Under the pieces are notes generated by a model, which saw nothing but the letters and a program-made list of their open reading frames with translations, had not been told where the DNA came from and ran no database searches. This document shows positions 27,264 to 36,464 of a stretch of DNA of 64,000 nt, in pieces. Within the stretch, counting starts at the first letter, position 1; each line of letters starts with the position of its first letter. Where the stretch lies: positions 4,154,001-4,218,000 of the forward strand of contig NZ_JAVIWI010000001.1 in NCBI RefSeq assembly GCF_034314085.1, in the 5' to 3' direction. The translations under genes were made by a program, and so were the position numbers. This DNA is from Undibacterium sp. 5I1. Lineage in GTDB: Bacteria > Pseudomonadota > Gammaproteobacteria > Burkholderiales > Burkholderiaceae_D.

Positions 27264-29723
27264 TCAAATACTAAATGCTGGTAATTTGATATTAAAGGTC
27301 GTGCCTTCGTTGGGGGCGCTGACGAAACTGACCCGACCATGATGACGATCAATCACTGCTTTGACGAATACCATCCCTAGACCAACGCCATCATTTTTGG
27401 GTTGCTCGCCATTTCTAAAACGTTGAAAGCGTTGGAATAATTTGGGCTGATCGGCTCTGGCGATGCCATAACCTTGGTCGCTGATAGAGCAAATGACGGA
27501 GGCTTCTGCCAGACTGCGTTCGTATTCCAAGCTGCAACTGATAATCGTGTTGGGCGGACTATATTTGATCGCGTTAGAGAGCAAATTGGTCAGAGCGCGC
27601 GTCATTAGCGCCCGGTCAACCCGCACCGGATAGTCACCTGCTGGTATTTGACTCGAGATACGGATATTTTTGGCCCTAGTGAGGGTCCACATTTCTTCGG
27701 TCGCATCCAGTAAGATATCCTGAAAGTCTGTGTCTTCCATTCGATAATCTTGCGATTCAGCGCGTGCTAACTGCACAAAGTTATCTGCCAGCCCGAGCGT
27801 GATACGAGACGCTTTTTCGATACGACTTAAAAATTCTGCTTGTGGTAAAGCGGTAGCGGAGTCTTGTTGCAGCTCCAGCAGCGCCAGAATAGATGCTTGC
27901 GGGGCGCGCATATCGTGCGAGATAAAATGTAAGGTCTCGTCCCGGCTGCGTTCTGCTGCTCGGATATTAGTGATATCAATCAGACTGACAATCCAGCCCA
28001 CCAGTTCTTTGCTGCTGGAATAGCAAGGTGCGCTCTTGATCAACAGGTCGCGACTGCGGGGATCTACCACTTCTATACCGCTTGCCATCGTTTTGCTTTG
28101 ATGTAAATCCAGCAAATGCCACCAGCTAAATGCGTTGCTGGAAGTCTGATCCATCGCTTGCGGGTTACTCATTGTGGCGAATAAATAGGGTACCAAGGCA
28201 TCGTTCACTTGCGGTATGCCTATACTACTAAAATAATCTTTGGCAACTTGGTTGGACATCAACACATTACCGTCTGTGGTGGTGACTAGCGTAGCATCAG
28301 GCAGGCTACTTAAGCTGTCGCTTACAAACTGGCGCAGATCACGCACTCGGCGCGCCGCCAGTTGCATTGCATCGATGCGTTGTTCTAAGCGATCTTGCAA
28401 GGGACGACTTTTTTCTTCGTCATCCAGATCGATCTGTAGCTCAGGAAGCAAATGAGGTTCATTGTCCAGCAAGATAAATTCTTCACCTAGATACCTAATG
28501 GCGGCTTCTAGCCGGCGCCAGCTCCAGAGCGGGTAAGCGATAATCAGAATAAACAATGCCGCAGTGGGCGGTAACCATACGCCTTCGCGCAATGCTAAAT
28601 AACTGATCAACAATAAGCATGTAAACAAAATCACGGTGACTATTAAAGCGATCCGCGGTGATAAAAGTAAATAGCCTAGCAATGCGATCAAGACAGAAGC
28701 AAAACAATACAAGCTAGTTTGCCAGCTGGCAGCAAAATGGATGGAGCGATTATCCAGCAGACTAGCCAGGACGTTGGCATGGATCTCTATCCCTGCCATA
28801 TTGCCGTCTTCTCCAGAGACAGGTGTTGGGTAGGCATCTGCCATGCCGATCGCGGTAGGGCCGACTAAGACATATTTGTTTTTGAAAAAACTAGCGGGAA
28901 CCTCGCCGCGCAAGACCGCAACATAAGGTACCGAAGTGAAGTGGCCATTGTTGCCATAAAACGGGATATGCATTTGGTAATCACGTTGCCATATGCCTTG
29001 GATGTTTTGTGCCGTACCAGATTTAGTTGAGCTGTTTTTAGTTGAGTTATTTAATGCCGGGTTGTCTTTGGCATGATCGCCGGCAGGTGCTCTGGCACCA
29101 GGCAAATTTATCTCTGTGCCAGGCGCAATTTTAGTGCCGATATCCTTCATCGCTAGTGCAAATTGCGGCCACATTTCACCATTCATCCCTTCTCGTAAAA
29201 AAACGCTGCGTGCGACACCATCTTGATCTAATTCCAGATGGATATGGCCTAGCTGTCGTGCGGCGCTGGCAAATATAGGTATCGGCTTTAAGATGGTTAA
29301 TCCTTTGCCTGCGCTTTCGGATGATAAAGGCAGCACAACAACATTATTCTGGTTTAATGCTTCGGCTAATTGTTGGTCACCACTTGTCTGGTTCGCTTGT
29401 ACCGGCTCTGCTTCGGTGAACGAAACGTCGATACCGATGGTCAGTGGTTTGGCAGCAGAAAGTTGCCGCAATAACTCCGCATGGTGCTCTCTAGTAAAAG
29501 GCCATTTACCCAGTTCAGCAAGGCTGTAATCATCAATCGCTACGATGATAATGTCATCACGGGCAGGGATGGAATTGGCTTGCATGAACCGATCATACAA
29601 GCTTAAATCGATGCGATTGAGTACATTGGTCGATGCTAATCCCACCGTCAGCAATAACATCAGAAAGCTGATGGCCAGCCATTCTCGTAGAGCGATCCTT
29701 TCAACTTTGATGTTTTTATTCAT
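27264..29723 (-). CDS. CHASE2-PAS sensor histidine kinase
   Basis: Inner-membrane kinase of about 819 residues; the ATG at 29723 is preferred to a TTG ten codons upstream. An N-terminal TM helix is followed by a large periplasmic CHASE2 domain (YDRFMQANSIPARDDIIIVAIDDYSL, GIDVSFTEAE, KNKYVLVGPTAIGMADAYPTPV). Three TM helices follow at about 330-410, then a PAS domain (SSLPDATLVTTTDGNVLMSNQ), HisKA with H603 (HFISHDMRAP) and HATPase boxes NLLSNAIKYSP, ISDQGYGI and GVGLGMVFVKAV. The CHASE2 region is interrupted by a Ser/Asn/Thr/Lys-rich insert (about residues 209-245). Third gene of a set with the LysM-FecR protein and a response regulator. Confidence 0.9.
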   Translation of the reverse strand: MNKNIKVERIALREWLAISFLMLLLTVGLASTNVLNRIDLSLYDRFMQANSIPARDDIIIVAIDDYSLAELGKWPFTREHHAELLRQLSAAKPLTIGIDVSFTEAEPVQANQTSGDQQLAEALNQNNVVVLPLSSESAGKGLTILKPIPIFASAARQLGHIHLELDQDGVARSVFLREGMNGEMWPQFALAMKDIGTKIAPGTEINLPGARAPAGDHAKDNPALNNSTKNSSTKSGTAQNIQGIWQRDYQMHIPFYGNNGHFTSVPYVAVLRGEVPASFFKNKYVLVGPTAIGMADAYPTPVSGEDGNMAGIEIHANVLASLLDNRSIHFAASWQTSLYCFASVLIALLGYLLLSPRIALIVTVILFTCLLLISYLALREGVWLPPTAALFILIIAYPLWSWRRLEAAIRYLGEEFILLDNEPHLLPELQIDLDDEEKSRPLQDRLEQRIDAMQLAARRVRDLRQFVSDSLSSLPDATLVTTTDGNVLMSNQVAKDYFSSIGIPQVNDALVPYLFATMSNPQAMDQTSSNAFSWWHLLDLHQSKTMASGIEVVDPRSRDLLIKSAPCYSSSKELVGWIVSLIDITNIRAAERSRDETLHFISHDMRAPQASILALLELQQDSATALPQAEFLSRIEKASRITLGLADNFVQLARAESQDYRMEDTDFQDILLDATEEMWTLTRAKNIRISSQIPAGDYPVRVDRALMTRALTNLLSNAIKYSPPNTIISCSLEYERSLAEASVICSISDQGYGIARADQPKLFQRFQRFRNGEQPKNDGVGLGMVFVKAVIDRHHGRVSFVSAPNEGTTFNIKLPAFSI

Positions 29724-29785
29724 TGAATATTTATAGAGTCTGTTGAATAGCAACGCATGAAATTACAAGAGATTTAATGCCGGAA

Positions 29786-31600
29786 TTAAAAGCTCGGTTT
29801 GACGACAGCGTCGCCAGATTTGATCGGATCGCCAGAGCGGCTAACCCAGCGAGATTCAACAGTAAATTTTTGCGGTGCTGAAAATTCACCAACATACCCG
29901 TCTGCATCCGTCGCTCTGACACGAATAAAATAGTCGCCAGGAGCTACACGAGGAATTTGTAATTCTGGTTTGTCTATTTTTCTGAAAAAGTAGATATCGG
30001 CAAAACTAGGATCACGTCCAATTTGTATCAAGAAGACTTGACCGGGTTCGGACGGCCAGTTAAACGTCAAAAAGTTTGCATCTCTGTCACTAGGTTGATT
30101 TACCTTTTGAACCGGTAAAAAATTAACTACTTTTGTGTCACTGTAGGGGCCTTGATTTGCCATACCATTTTTTTGTGTAATGCTTGCAATTCGCCAGTAA
30201 TATTTGCCGTTAGTAAGTTTGTCTGCACTGTATTGCACTGCCTTGATATCGCTTTGATCCAGCACGATTTTTTCGAAGGCATTATCACTGGCAACTTGCA
30301 AATGATATGCCTGCGTATTAGCCGCCTCTGTCCATACAAAGTCTACTTTTTCTGCGCGTATTTTCGCTTTAGGTAGTACGTTAAAAGGTGGTTCAGGGCG
30401 AGCTTTAAGAGTGAATGCCTGGATTAACGGTAAGCCTTCAAGTCCAACGCTATCAATCGTACTGGCGCGGATAAAATAATTGCCATCCTCAAGACCATCA
30501 ATTTTTATACGCTCTTCAGCTGAGCGAACTTCTGTCAACACATTTTGGATTGCCGCGTCGCTGGCAATTTGTACATGGTAGCTTTTTGCTTCACTAGATT
30601 TTTCCAGATTGAAAACCAGTGTTGGTTTTTCTTGTAGTTGATAACTACCAACCAGTGTAGGTGGTGGTAATAAATCAACCGCATCACCCACCCCTTGTTG
30701 AGTCACTACATTGCCTTTACCGGCCGGTATTACCAGCGTATTTGGTTTTTTGACCGAACCTACGGCAACACCGCCAGACAATACCTCATTCGCTATGCCA
30801 TTATCATTCACGCTGACACGGAAATGTGTGCCACGGACACCCGCAACGGCGAGTGGCGAACGGACTTCAAAGCGTCCTTTATTAGATTCCAATGGCGTGA
30901 CTTTAGACTCGACCCGGCCCTGCAATAAGGTAATTTCAGTGCGCGGGCTTTTAGAGTGTTTAGTGATACGTAATTTGCTCAACTTGACCTGACTATTGGA
31001 TGGAATTGAGATACGTGAGTCGTTAGGTAGCACCAAAGTCAAAAATCCATTTTTACCAGTGGTAATCATGGTGCCCTCTTTATAGGCATTTCCTAAAGCA
31101 ATATTCTCTTCGGCACCAGTGGGTAATTTTGCTGTTGACGTCCCAGCCATCGCCAGCACTTTGGCTTCTACCGGATCGGCGGGTAACAAGTCTAATGGGA
31201 TCAGGATGAGCGAGCCAATGGGTATTGTTCTGTCATTGGTAATATTGTTGACCTTACCGATGATGACCCAGTTGGGTGTTTTTTCTGTAAATCGTTGCGC
31301 AATTGAAGAGAGTGTATCGCCCTCTAAAGCGTAGTAGACCATATCGGTTTCTGTTCCCGAGATGGAGCCCGGTTCACCCGTCGATTTTGGCGCGGCAAAT
31401 ACAGCACTGCTCGATATGGACAGCACTAAACTCGCCATACTTAGGATTAACAGGGTTAGGTTTTTACGTAGCGATGACCGCAGTGATGGCAATTGCGAGG
31501 ACAGCGAAAAATAGAAAGAAGTACGAAAATAAGAACGCAAAGAAGAATACAGCGAGGAATGCAACAAAGGATTGAGGGCAGGGCGTGAAGCGAGCGACAT
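29786..31600 (-). CDS. LysM-FecR domain periplasmic protein
   Basis: Exported protein of 604 residues. GGAGA precedes the ATG, so the long Ser/Leu/Arg-rich N-region (1-45) appears real; the hydrophobic signal core is about 48-70, ending AVFAAP. Residues about 85-136 are a LysM peptidoglycan-binding domain (VYYALEGDTLSSIAQRF...NWVIIGKVNNI...IPIGSLILIPLD). Residues about 160-275 are a FecR-like domain (GAEENIALGNAYKEGTMITTGKNGFLTLVL, LSKLRI, GRVESKV, FEVRSPLAVAGVRGTHFRVSV). The rest looks like three fibronectin-III-like modules with YHVQIASD and YYWRIASI patterns. No sigma factor is adjacent; the neighbours are a CHASE2 kinase and a response regulator. Confidence 0.85.
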   Translation of the reverse strand: MSLASRPALNPLLHSSLYSSLRSYFRTSFYFSLSSQLPSLRSSLRKNLTLLILSMASLVLSISSSAVFAAPKSTGEPGSISGTETDMVYYALEGDTLSSIAQRFTEKTPNWVIIGKVNNITNDRTIPIGSLILIPLDLLPADPVEAKVLAMAGTSTAKLPTGAEENIALGNAYKEGTMITTGKNGFLTLVLPNDSRISIPSNSQVKLSKLRITKHSKSPRTEITLLQGRVESKVTPLESNKGRFEVRSPLAVAGVRGTHFRVSVNDNGIANEVLSGGVAVGSVKKPNTLVIPAGKGNVVTQQGVGDAVDLLPPPTLVGSYQLQEKPTLVFNLEKSSEAKSYHVQIASDAAIQNVLTEVRSAEERIKIDGLEDGNYFIRASTIDSVGLEGLPLIQAFTLKARPEPPFNVLPKAKIRAEKVDFVWTEAANTQAYHLQVASDNAFEKIVLDQSDIKAVQYSADKLTNGKYYWRIASITQKNGMANQGPYSDTKVVNFLPVQKVNQPSDRDANFLTFNWPSEPGQVFLIQIGRDPSFADIYFFRKIDKPELQIPRVAPGDYFIRVRATDADGYVGEFSAPQKFTVESRWVSRSGDPIKSGDAVVKPSF

Positions 31601-31827
31601 GTGAATCTCCGAAGGTACATTGGCCTGGCTTTGGTATCAGGATTTGTTAGCAAGTCATAAAAACAAGCTATGGAATCAAACCCTAAACAAGCTGCCAGAC
31701 AAGCTATCAAACACGTCGATAATAGATACTGTGGCAGATATGATTGCTAATTATTCAGTCCGTACCCTGATCAATATCCTCGGCAAAGTGCTAACTAAGA
31801 TTTAAAAAGGAAATTGAAGCATGAATC

Positions 31828-32523
31828 TTACTGCTCCGCTGTAACTTGCTCCAGGCGATAGCCATAGCTATAAACGGGAGCCAGCCGGTAGCCGTTTTCT
31901 GGCCGAAGTTCGAGCTTGCTGCGGACGCGTGAGATATGCGTATCCATGGTGCGTGACGGAATATCAATATCACGCGACCAGACCGCTTCTAAAATATAGG
32001 CACGCGATAAAGGCCGACCAAGATTGCGGAACAAAAGCAGTGCCAGATCAAATTCTTTTTGCGTCATTTCAACCGGCACGTCATTAACACTGACACGACC
32101 AGCGCGCGTTTCGAACTTGTAAATACCAAATTGCAAATGTTCCGACATAGTTTGCGCCGGGTACGCGCGGCGTAACAACGCTTGCACACGCGCTACTAGC
32201 TCACTACGGCGTATCGGCTTGATCATGTAATCATCTGCACCCGCTGCCAGACCCGCGACGATATCGTCTTCGCCAGAGCGGCTGGTCATAAACAAGACCG
32301 GCAGATTGGGTGATAGCTTCTCTCTGACCCAGTGCAGGATTTCAGTTCCGCTTAAATCGGGAACTTGCCAGTCAAGTATTAGCATGTCGTAGCTATCACG
32401 ACGTAAGTTGTGCAGCATCTCTTTACCGCTTAGGAAAGGGTGGCAGGTATGGCCAGCCGCAGTCAAGATGGTGCAAACCAGCTCTAATAAATTGTTGTCA
32501 TCGTCAAGTACGGCAATTCTCAT
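31828..32523 (-). CDS. OmpR-family response regulator
   Basis: 231 residues from the ATG at 32523 (the longer frame uses TTG). The receiver domain has RIAVLDDDNNLLELV, the phosphoacceptor D51 in LILDWQVPDLSG, and TSRSGEDDIVAGLAAGADDYMIKP. The winged helix has MTQKEFDLALLLFRNLGRPLSRAYILEAVW and MDTHISRVRSKLELRPENGYRLAPVYSYGYRL. It leads the LysM-FecR and CHASE2-kinase genes on the same strand and is their likely signalling partner, although a gap of about 230 bases separates it from the FecR gene. Confidence 0.92.
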   Translation of the reverse strand: MRIAVLDDDNNLLELVCTILTAAGHTCHPFLSGKEMLHNLRRDSYDMLILDWQVPDLSGTEILHWVREKLSPNLPVLFMTSRSGEDDIVAGLAAGADDYMIKPIRRSELVARVQALLRRAYPAQTMSEHLQFGIYKFETRAGRVSVNDVPVEMTQKEFDLALLLFRNLGRPLSRAYILEAVWSRDIDIPSRTMDTHISRVRSKLELRPENGYRLAPVYSYGYRLEQVTAEQ

Positions 32524-32805
32524 GGGAGCACACAGATTGGGGTTGAGCAATCATTGAGTAGTAAAGATACAGCATTGTACCTAACACAAGAATGATTGTA
32601 GGCAAGCTTGTAATAATGAGCAAAATAAATAGGCATTTTCTCCATTTTTTTCTAAATTAGTCACAAAAGCAGTAATTAATATTGCCAAATAAAAATGTTT
32701 TGGAGAGGCGCTTAGCAACTCCTGATAGAAGTTGACTAAAAGATTATTTTTTATATTTTTGGTGAAAATGATACGTGGTTTTACGTAAGAAAAAATGCAT
32801 AAATT

Positions 32806-32890
32806 TATATACTGGTAAGTAGTATTATTTATTGTCCATATAAAAATTGGTTTCCAGGGCATATTTGTAGAAAATTATGGGGAGTATATG
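32806..32890 (-). repeat. 85-bp palindromic intergenic repeat (ATATACTCCCC family), copy 5
   Basis: Minus-strand reading starts CATATACTCCCCATAA and ends CCAGTATATAA. The inner arm TGGACAATAAATA matches the family, while the opposing arm has drifted (CTGGAAACC). Located between the response regulator and minE. Confidence 0.8.
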
Positions 32891-33048
32891 CTTTATTTGA
32901 TGAATTTTTAGTCAGATGGACCTTTGAAGTTAAAACCTGATGCTAGCGGCTCTTCATAAGAAATAAAAACAGAAAATTGGAAAAATCCTGAAAACTATGT
33001 TTAAAAATTAAGTTAAACATAATTTTTTCTAAGCTACTAATCGAAAAA

Positions 33049-33084
33049 AAACGGCTCACTCCTGTATAGAGTGAGCCGTTTTTA
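33049..33084 (-). terminator. Intrinsic terminator after minE
   Basis: Arms AACGGCTCACTC and GAGTGAGCCGTT with a 7-base loop, followed on the minus strand by a run of T. It lies about 75 bases beyond the minE stop and ends the minCDE transcript. Confidence 0.85.
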
Positions 33085-33157
33085 AGCAGTCCAAATCTCG
33101 GGTAAAACTTGGCAAATGCATCCAATAGTTGCAGCGCTAAAGTCGCTTATATCTTTG

Positions 33158-33421
33158 TTAGCTACGCAATTCCACGTCTGGCAACACCACATTCACATCC
33201 AGCACTTCTAAATTGCCTTGGCGATCAAGTGATACTTTGATGTCTTCAGCGTTGACTTTAGTGTACTTAGAAATAACTGCGATCAGTTCTTCACGTAGAG
33301 CTGGCAAAAAATCATAGCCGTCACGGCTGGTGCGTTCACGGGCGATGATGATTTGCAGGCGTTCTTTGGCGGTGTTGGCGCTCTTTGGTTTATTGTTAAA
33401 TAAAAATGATAGCAAGGCCAT
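33158..33421 (-). CDS. minE: MinE, cell division topological specificity factor
   Basis: Stimulates MinD ATPase and drives pole-to-pole Min oscillation. The 87-residue protein starts at the ATG at 33421 (MALLSFLFNNKP), just after the minD stop; the longer frame overlaps minD and is rejected. The anti-MinCD helix NTAKERLQIIIARER is at about 15-29, and the C-terminal topological domain is EELIAVISKYTKVNAEDIKVSLDRQGNLEVLDVNVVLPD. Order minC-minD-minE on the minus strand. Confidence 0.96.
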   Translation of the reverse strand: MALLSFLFNNKPKSANTAKERLQIIIARERTSRDGYDFLPALREELIAVISKYTKVNAEDIKVSLDRQGNLEVLDVNVVLPDVELRS

Positions 33422-33422
33422 A

Positions 33423-34238
33423 TTACTTACCTCCAAAAATCCGTTGCAGCAGACCCGGTTTTTCATAGTTGACAAAACGCAGGGGCACTTCTTGGCCTAG
33501 GAAACGGGAGATCACATCTTCATACGCCTCAGAGACATCGCTGCCCTTCATATGAATTGCAGGATTTCCTTGATTAGACGCATGCAATACCGCTTCCGAT
33601 TCAGGGATCACGCCGATCAACGGGATGCGTAAAATTTCTTGTACATCGGTGTAGGACAACATTTCACCGGCTTCTACCCGTTTAGGTGAATAGCGCGTTA
33701 CCAGCAAATGTTCTTTTACCGGCTCACCACCCTCCTGAGCACGTTTGGATTTGGCCTGAATAATACCCAAAATACGATCCGAATCACGTACAGAAGATAC
33801 TTCAGGATTGGTGACGACAATTGCTTCGTCCGCAAATGTCAGTGCCATCACTGCGCCGCGCTCGATACCCGCAGGTGAGTCGCAGATGATGTATTCAAAA
33901 TCCATCTTGATCAATTCGTTCAGAACACGTTCTACGCCCTCTTCGGTCAAGGCATCTTTATCGCGGGTTTGCGAGGCAGGCAAAATAAACAGATTGTCGC
34001 AGTGCTTATCTTTGATCAGCGCTTGCTTTAATGTCGCCTCGCCGCTGATGACGTTGACCAGGTCATACACCACACGACGTTCGCAACCCATAATCAGATC
34101 CAGGTTACGCAGACCCACGTCAAAATCCAGCACCGCAGTTTTATGTCCGCGCATGGCAAGGCCAGACGAAAAGCTGGCACTGGAAGTTGTTTTCCCTACG
34201 CCGCCCTTACCAGATGTCACAACGATGATTCTTGCCAC
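33423..34238 (-). CDS. minD: MinD, septum-site ATPase
   Basis: Membrane-associated ATPase recruiting MinC to the cell poles. The 271-residue protein has the deviant Walker A SGKGGVGKTTSSA (about 9-21), switch regions FDVGLRNLD and CDSPAGIERGA, and a C-terminal amphipathic membrane-targeting helix ending GLLQRIFGGK. Length is normal. The stop is next to the minE ATG, so the two are tightly coupled. Confidence 0.97.
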   Translation of the reverse strand: MARIIVVTSGKGGVGKTTSSASFSSGLAMRGHKTAVLDFDVGLRNLDLIMGCERRVVYDLVNVISGEATLKQALIKDKHCDNLFILPASQTRDKDALTEEGVERVLNELIKMDFEYIICDSPAGIERGAVMALTFADEAIVVTNPEVSSVRDSDRILGIIQAKSKRAQEGGEPVKEHLLVTRYSPKRVEAGEMLSYTDVQEILRIPLIGVIPESEAVLHASNQGNPAIHMKGSDVSEAYEDVISRFLGQEVPLRFVNYEKPGLLQRIFGGK

Positions 34239-34342
34239 AAAGAACTCCTTTAATTTTTTAACTCAATTTGCTGAAAGCGATTTTTGATTATTTGGCTGCT
34301 TGCAATCAATATATTTTTTATAATGATATTAATAAATAAATA

Positions 34343-35266
34343 TCAACCCGCCGATTTTACCGATGATACTTCAATACTGTCGCCAATAAGCTTGATTTGT
34401 ACCGGATGATTTGGCAATAAGGCCGGGAATCCGGTATCAAACGTGCGGTAAATCCCTGCAATTGAGACCAATTCCGCCTCCATGCTCAGGGCAAAAATTC
34501 TTGCTTCGGTATTGCCAGTTGCGCCTGCCAGGGCACGACCGCGCAATGGTGCGTAGATGTGGATGCTGCCATCTGCAATCACTTCGGCACCATTATTGAC
34601 CGAGGCGGTGATGATCAGATCGGTACCTCGGGCATAAATGCGCTGACCTGCGCGCACTGGAGTATCAATCACCATCGCAGGTAAATTGCTGACAGATGTC
34701 GCTGCTACTGGCGCTGGTGCAGTTACCGGCTCAGGCTTTGCTGCCTTCTCAGGTATCACCTCAATCACCGCAGTTGTTGCTGTGCTAGCAGGCTCCTGAC
34801 GTGGTCGGCTCACCATATCAATACTCAAACCATGCGCCCGGATTGCTGCGTGGCCTTGTTCTGGTGCATTCCGGACCGCGACCGGAGTGAGTCCAAATGA
34901 TTTAAATAGCGGGATCAAATTGACCCAGTCCAATGATTCGGAAGCGATATTCTCGACATCGATCACTGCGAATTCGTCATCAAAAAAATCTGGCGTACCT
35001 GCCGTCATTTCTTTTAACGCTGCTTCTATGATTGCAACTGGTGCAGCATGCAAAATTAGGGCAACTACGACTACTGTGGAGATTTTAATTTCTACAGGCT
35101 TGTGCGTCAGGCTGTTTTGCATAAGTAACAAATGGGTCGAATATTGAGAGGTAAAGGCAATCACTGCCGCAATGTGGCTGGCGTAAAACGCCTGCCGGCG
35201 AAACTGCAAAAGACTTATCGTACCAATTGATGAGCCAGATTGCAAAAAATCCTCTATAACACTCAT
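34343..35266 (-). CDS. minC: MinC, septum-site inhibitor
   Basis: Inhibitor of FtsZ polymerisation. The 307-residue protein is longer than usual because of an Ala/Pro/Thr-rich linker (about residues 165-205, [23 protein letters not shown]...). The N-terminal domain is at about 10-160. The C-terminal beta-helix domain has [53 protein letters not shown], which is diagnostic. First gene of minCDE, with a gap of about 100 AT-rich bases before minD. Confidence 0.94.
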   Translation of the reverse strand: MSVIEDFLQSGSSIGTISLLQFRRQAFYASHIAAVIAFTSQYSTHLLLMQNSLTHKPVEIKISTVVVVALILHAAPVAIIEAALKEMTAGTPDFFDDEFAVIDVENIASESLDWVNLIPLFKSFGLTPVAVRNAPEQGHAAIRAHGLSIDMVSRPRQEPASTATTAVIEVIPEKAAKPEPVTAPAPVAATSVSNLPAMVIDTPVRAGQRIYARGTDLIITASVNNGAEVIADGSIHIYAPLRGRALAGATGNTEARIFALSMEAELVSIAGIYRTFDTGFPALLPNHPVQIKLIGDSIEVSSVKSAG

Positions 35267-35661
35267 CGTTTATAAGCGATGAGTCGCGACACAATGAATG
35301 TAAGCTAGACACAAGAGTAAAAAGTTTGATTCTTGAATTGATCAGAGACGGTGAGCATTTAATTTTGATTGACACTTTCAGACCTGAATCAGCTCAACCA
35401 TAGCCGCCGGCTGATCCAGCTTAGATAACTACTGTGCTGGGGATGTCGACTTTTGTTACGATGATTTTGTATTTTGATCGCACAGACAGGAGTTCTCGAT
35501 TTTAGTAGTCCAATCATTCTGTGGCTTACAGGCCAAAACGCTTAGGTGATGCGTATTTTAATTGGACATTTATTATTCAAGTTGACCTGGATTTTTCCAG
35601 TATGCTATCAACTTGATTCAAACAAATAAACAAACAACCACCCATCCATCCAGGCGTCCTC
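35267..35661. other. Intergenic region between minC and a beta-barrel-like gene
   Basis: 395 bases holding the divergent promoters. TAGTCCAATCAT at about 35506 and ATTTTAATTGGACATTTATT at about 35559 recall the inner stem of the 85-bp repeat family, but without matching ends they cannot be counted as a copy. No gene, RNA or clear terminator is seen. Confidence 0.5.
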
Positions 35662-36390
35662 ATGTTGAAGCGTTTAGCAATAGCACTAAGTATTCTGATG
35701 ACTTATGGAGCGGCATTGGCAGAGCCGGGTTACTACTTTGTGTCGGTGTACGACAACAAAGACCAGAAGTCAGTCGATTTCCGCTATTGGACGACGAACT
35801 TTCCCGGACGGGGACAAACCATCTGGCCGGAGCTGGGATTTGGCTATGGTGTAACTTCACGTTGGTACACCGAGGTCTATGCGAGCTATATTGGCAGTTC
35901 TAAATCCGACTTAAAACTAGATAGCTGGAATTGGCAAAATGATTATTTGCTGACGCAAGGACAATATCCGGTTGACGTTGCCTTGCATACCAATTTGACT
36001 CGCGGGCATGATACTGACGAAGGCTATACATTAGAAATTGGCCCAGCAGTGCAGACTGATTTTGGGCGTTTACAGCTCAACGGAAATGTATTTTTTGAGC
36101 GTACTTACCGGTCGGTCGAGGGCGGCGCGACACAAATGAAGTACCAGTGGCAAACCAAATATCGCTGGAAGCCGATGTTGGAATTAGGCGTGCAGGGCTT
36201 TGGTGAATTAGGCGACTGGGACCATTGGGCGCCCCGTGATCAGCAATCCCATCGCGCTGGACCAGCGCTATTTGGCAGCGTGCCCGTAGGCAAAGAATCC
36301 AGCATCAAGTATCAGGCGGCTTATTTAATCGGTTCGATTTACGGACGACATGGTTATATGTTCACATCCCGCGTTCAGTATGTATTTTGA
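35662..36390 (+). CDS. Exported beta-strand-rich protein, putative outer-membrane barrel
   Basis: Function not recognised. 242 residues with a signal peptide (MLKRLAIALSILMTYGAALA, cleavage about 20). The body is alternating aromatic/polar strands (WPELGFGYGVTSRWYTEVYASYIGSS, YTLEIGPAVQTDFGRLQLNGNVFFERTYR, MLELGVQGFGELGDWDHW) and ends in an aromatic residue (RVQYVF), the typical C-terminal signature of outer-membrane barrels. The size suits an 8-12-strand barrel. It is convergent with a second protein of similar style at 36465. They could be distant paralogues. Confidence 0.65.
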   Translation: MLKRLAIALSILMTYGAALAEPGYYFVSVYDNKDQKSVDFRYWTTNFPGRGQTIWPELGFGYGVTSRWYTEVYASYIGSSKSDLKLDSWNWQNDYLLTQGQYPVDVALHTNLTRGHDTDEGYTLEIGPAVQTDFGRLQLNGNVFFERTYRSVEGGATQMKYQWQTKYRWKPMLELGVQGFGELGDWDHWAPRDQQSHRAGPALFGSVPVGKESSIKYQAAYLIGSIYGRHGYMFTSRVQYVF

Positions 36391-36464
36391 TGCGCAGAGG
36401 GCACATCAGTTCAAATACGTTTTGGGATCGTAATGCCGCAGGACAGGTTTGGAATTAGTCGGAT

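Larger units (their letters stand above)
32524..33157. other. AT-rich intergenic region between the response regulator and minE
   Basis: About 630 AT-rich bases. It holds repeat copy 5 (32806-32890) and the min terminator (about 33049-33084). Two minus-strand frames (32581-32862 and 32943-33125) have no recognisable protein features; the first crosses the repeat. Neither is called as a gene. Confidence 0.6.

Noticed and set aside
32581..32862. 93-codon minus-strand frame
   Set aside because: Crosses repeat copy 5 in an AT-rich gap; composition is not protein-like and no homology is recognised.
35499..35590. Possible eighth copy of the 85-bp repeat
   Set aside because: Only fragments TAGTCCAAT and ATTGGACA match; the ATATACTCCCC-type ends are missing, so it could be chance.
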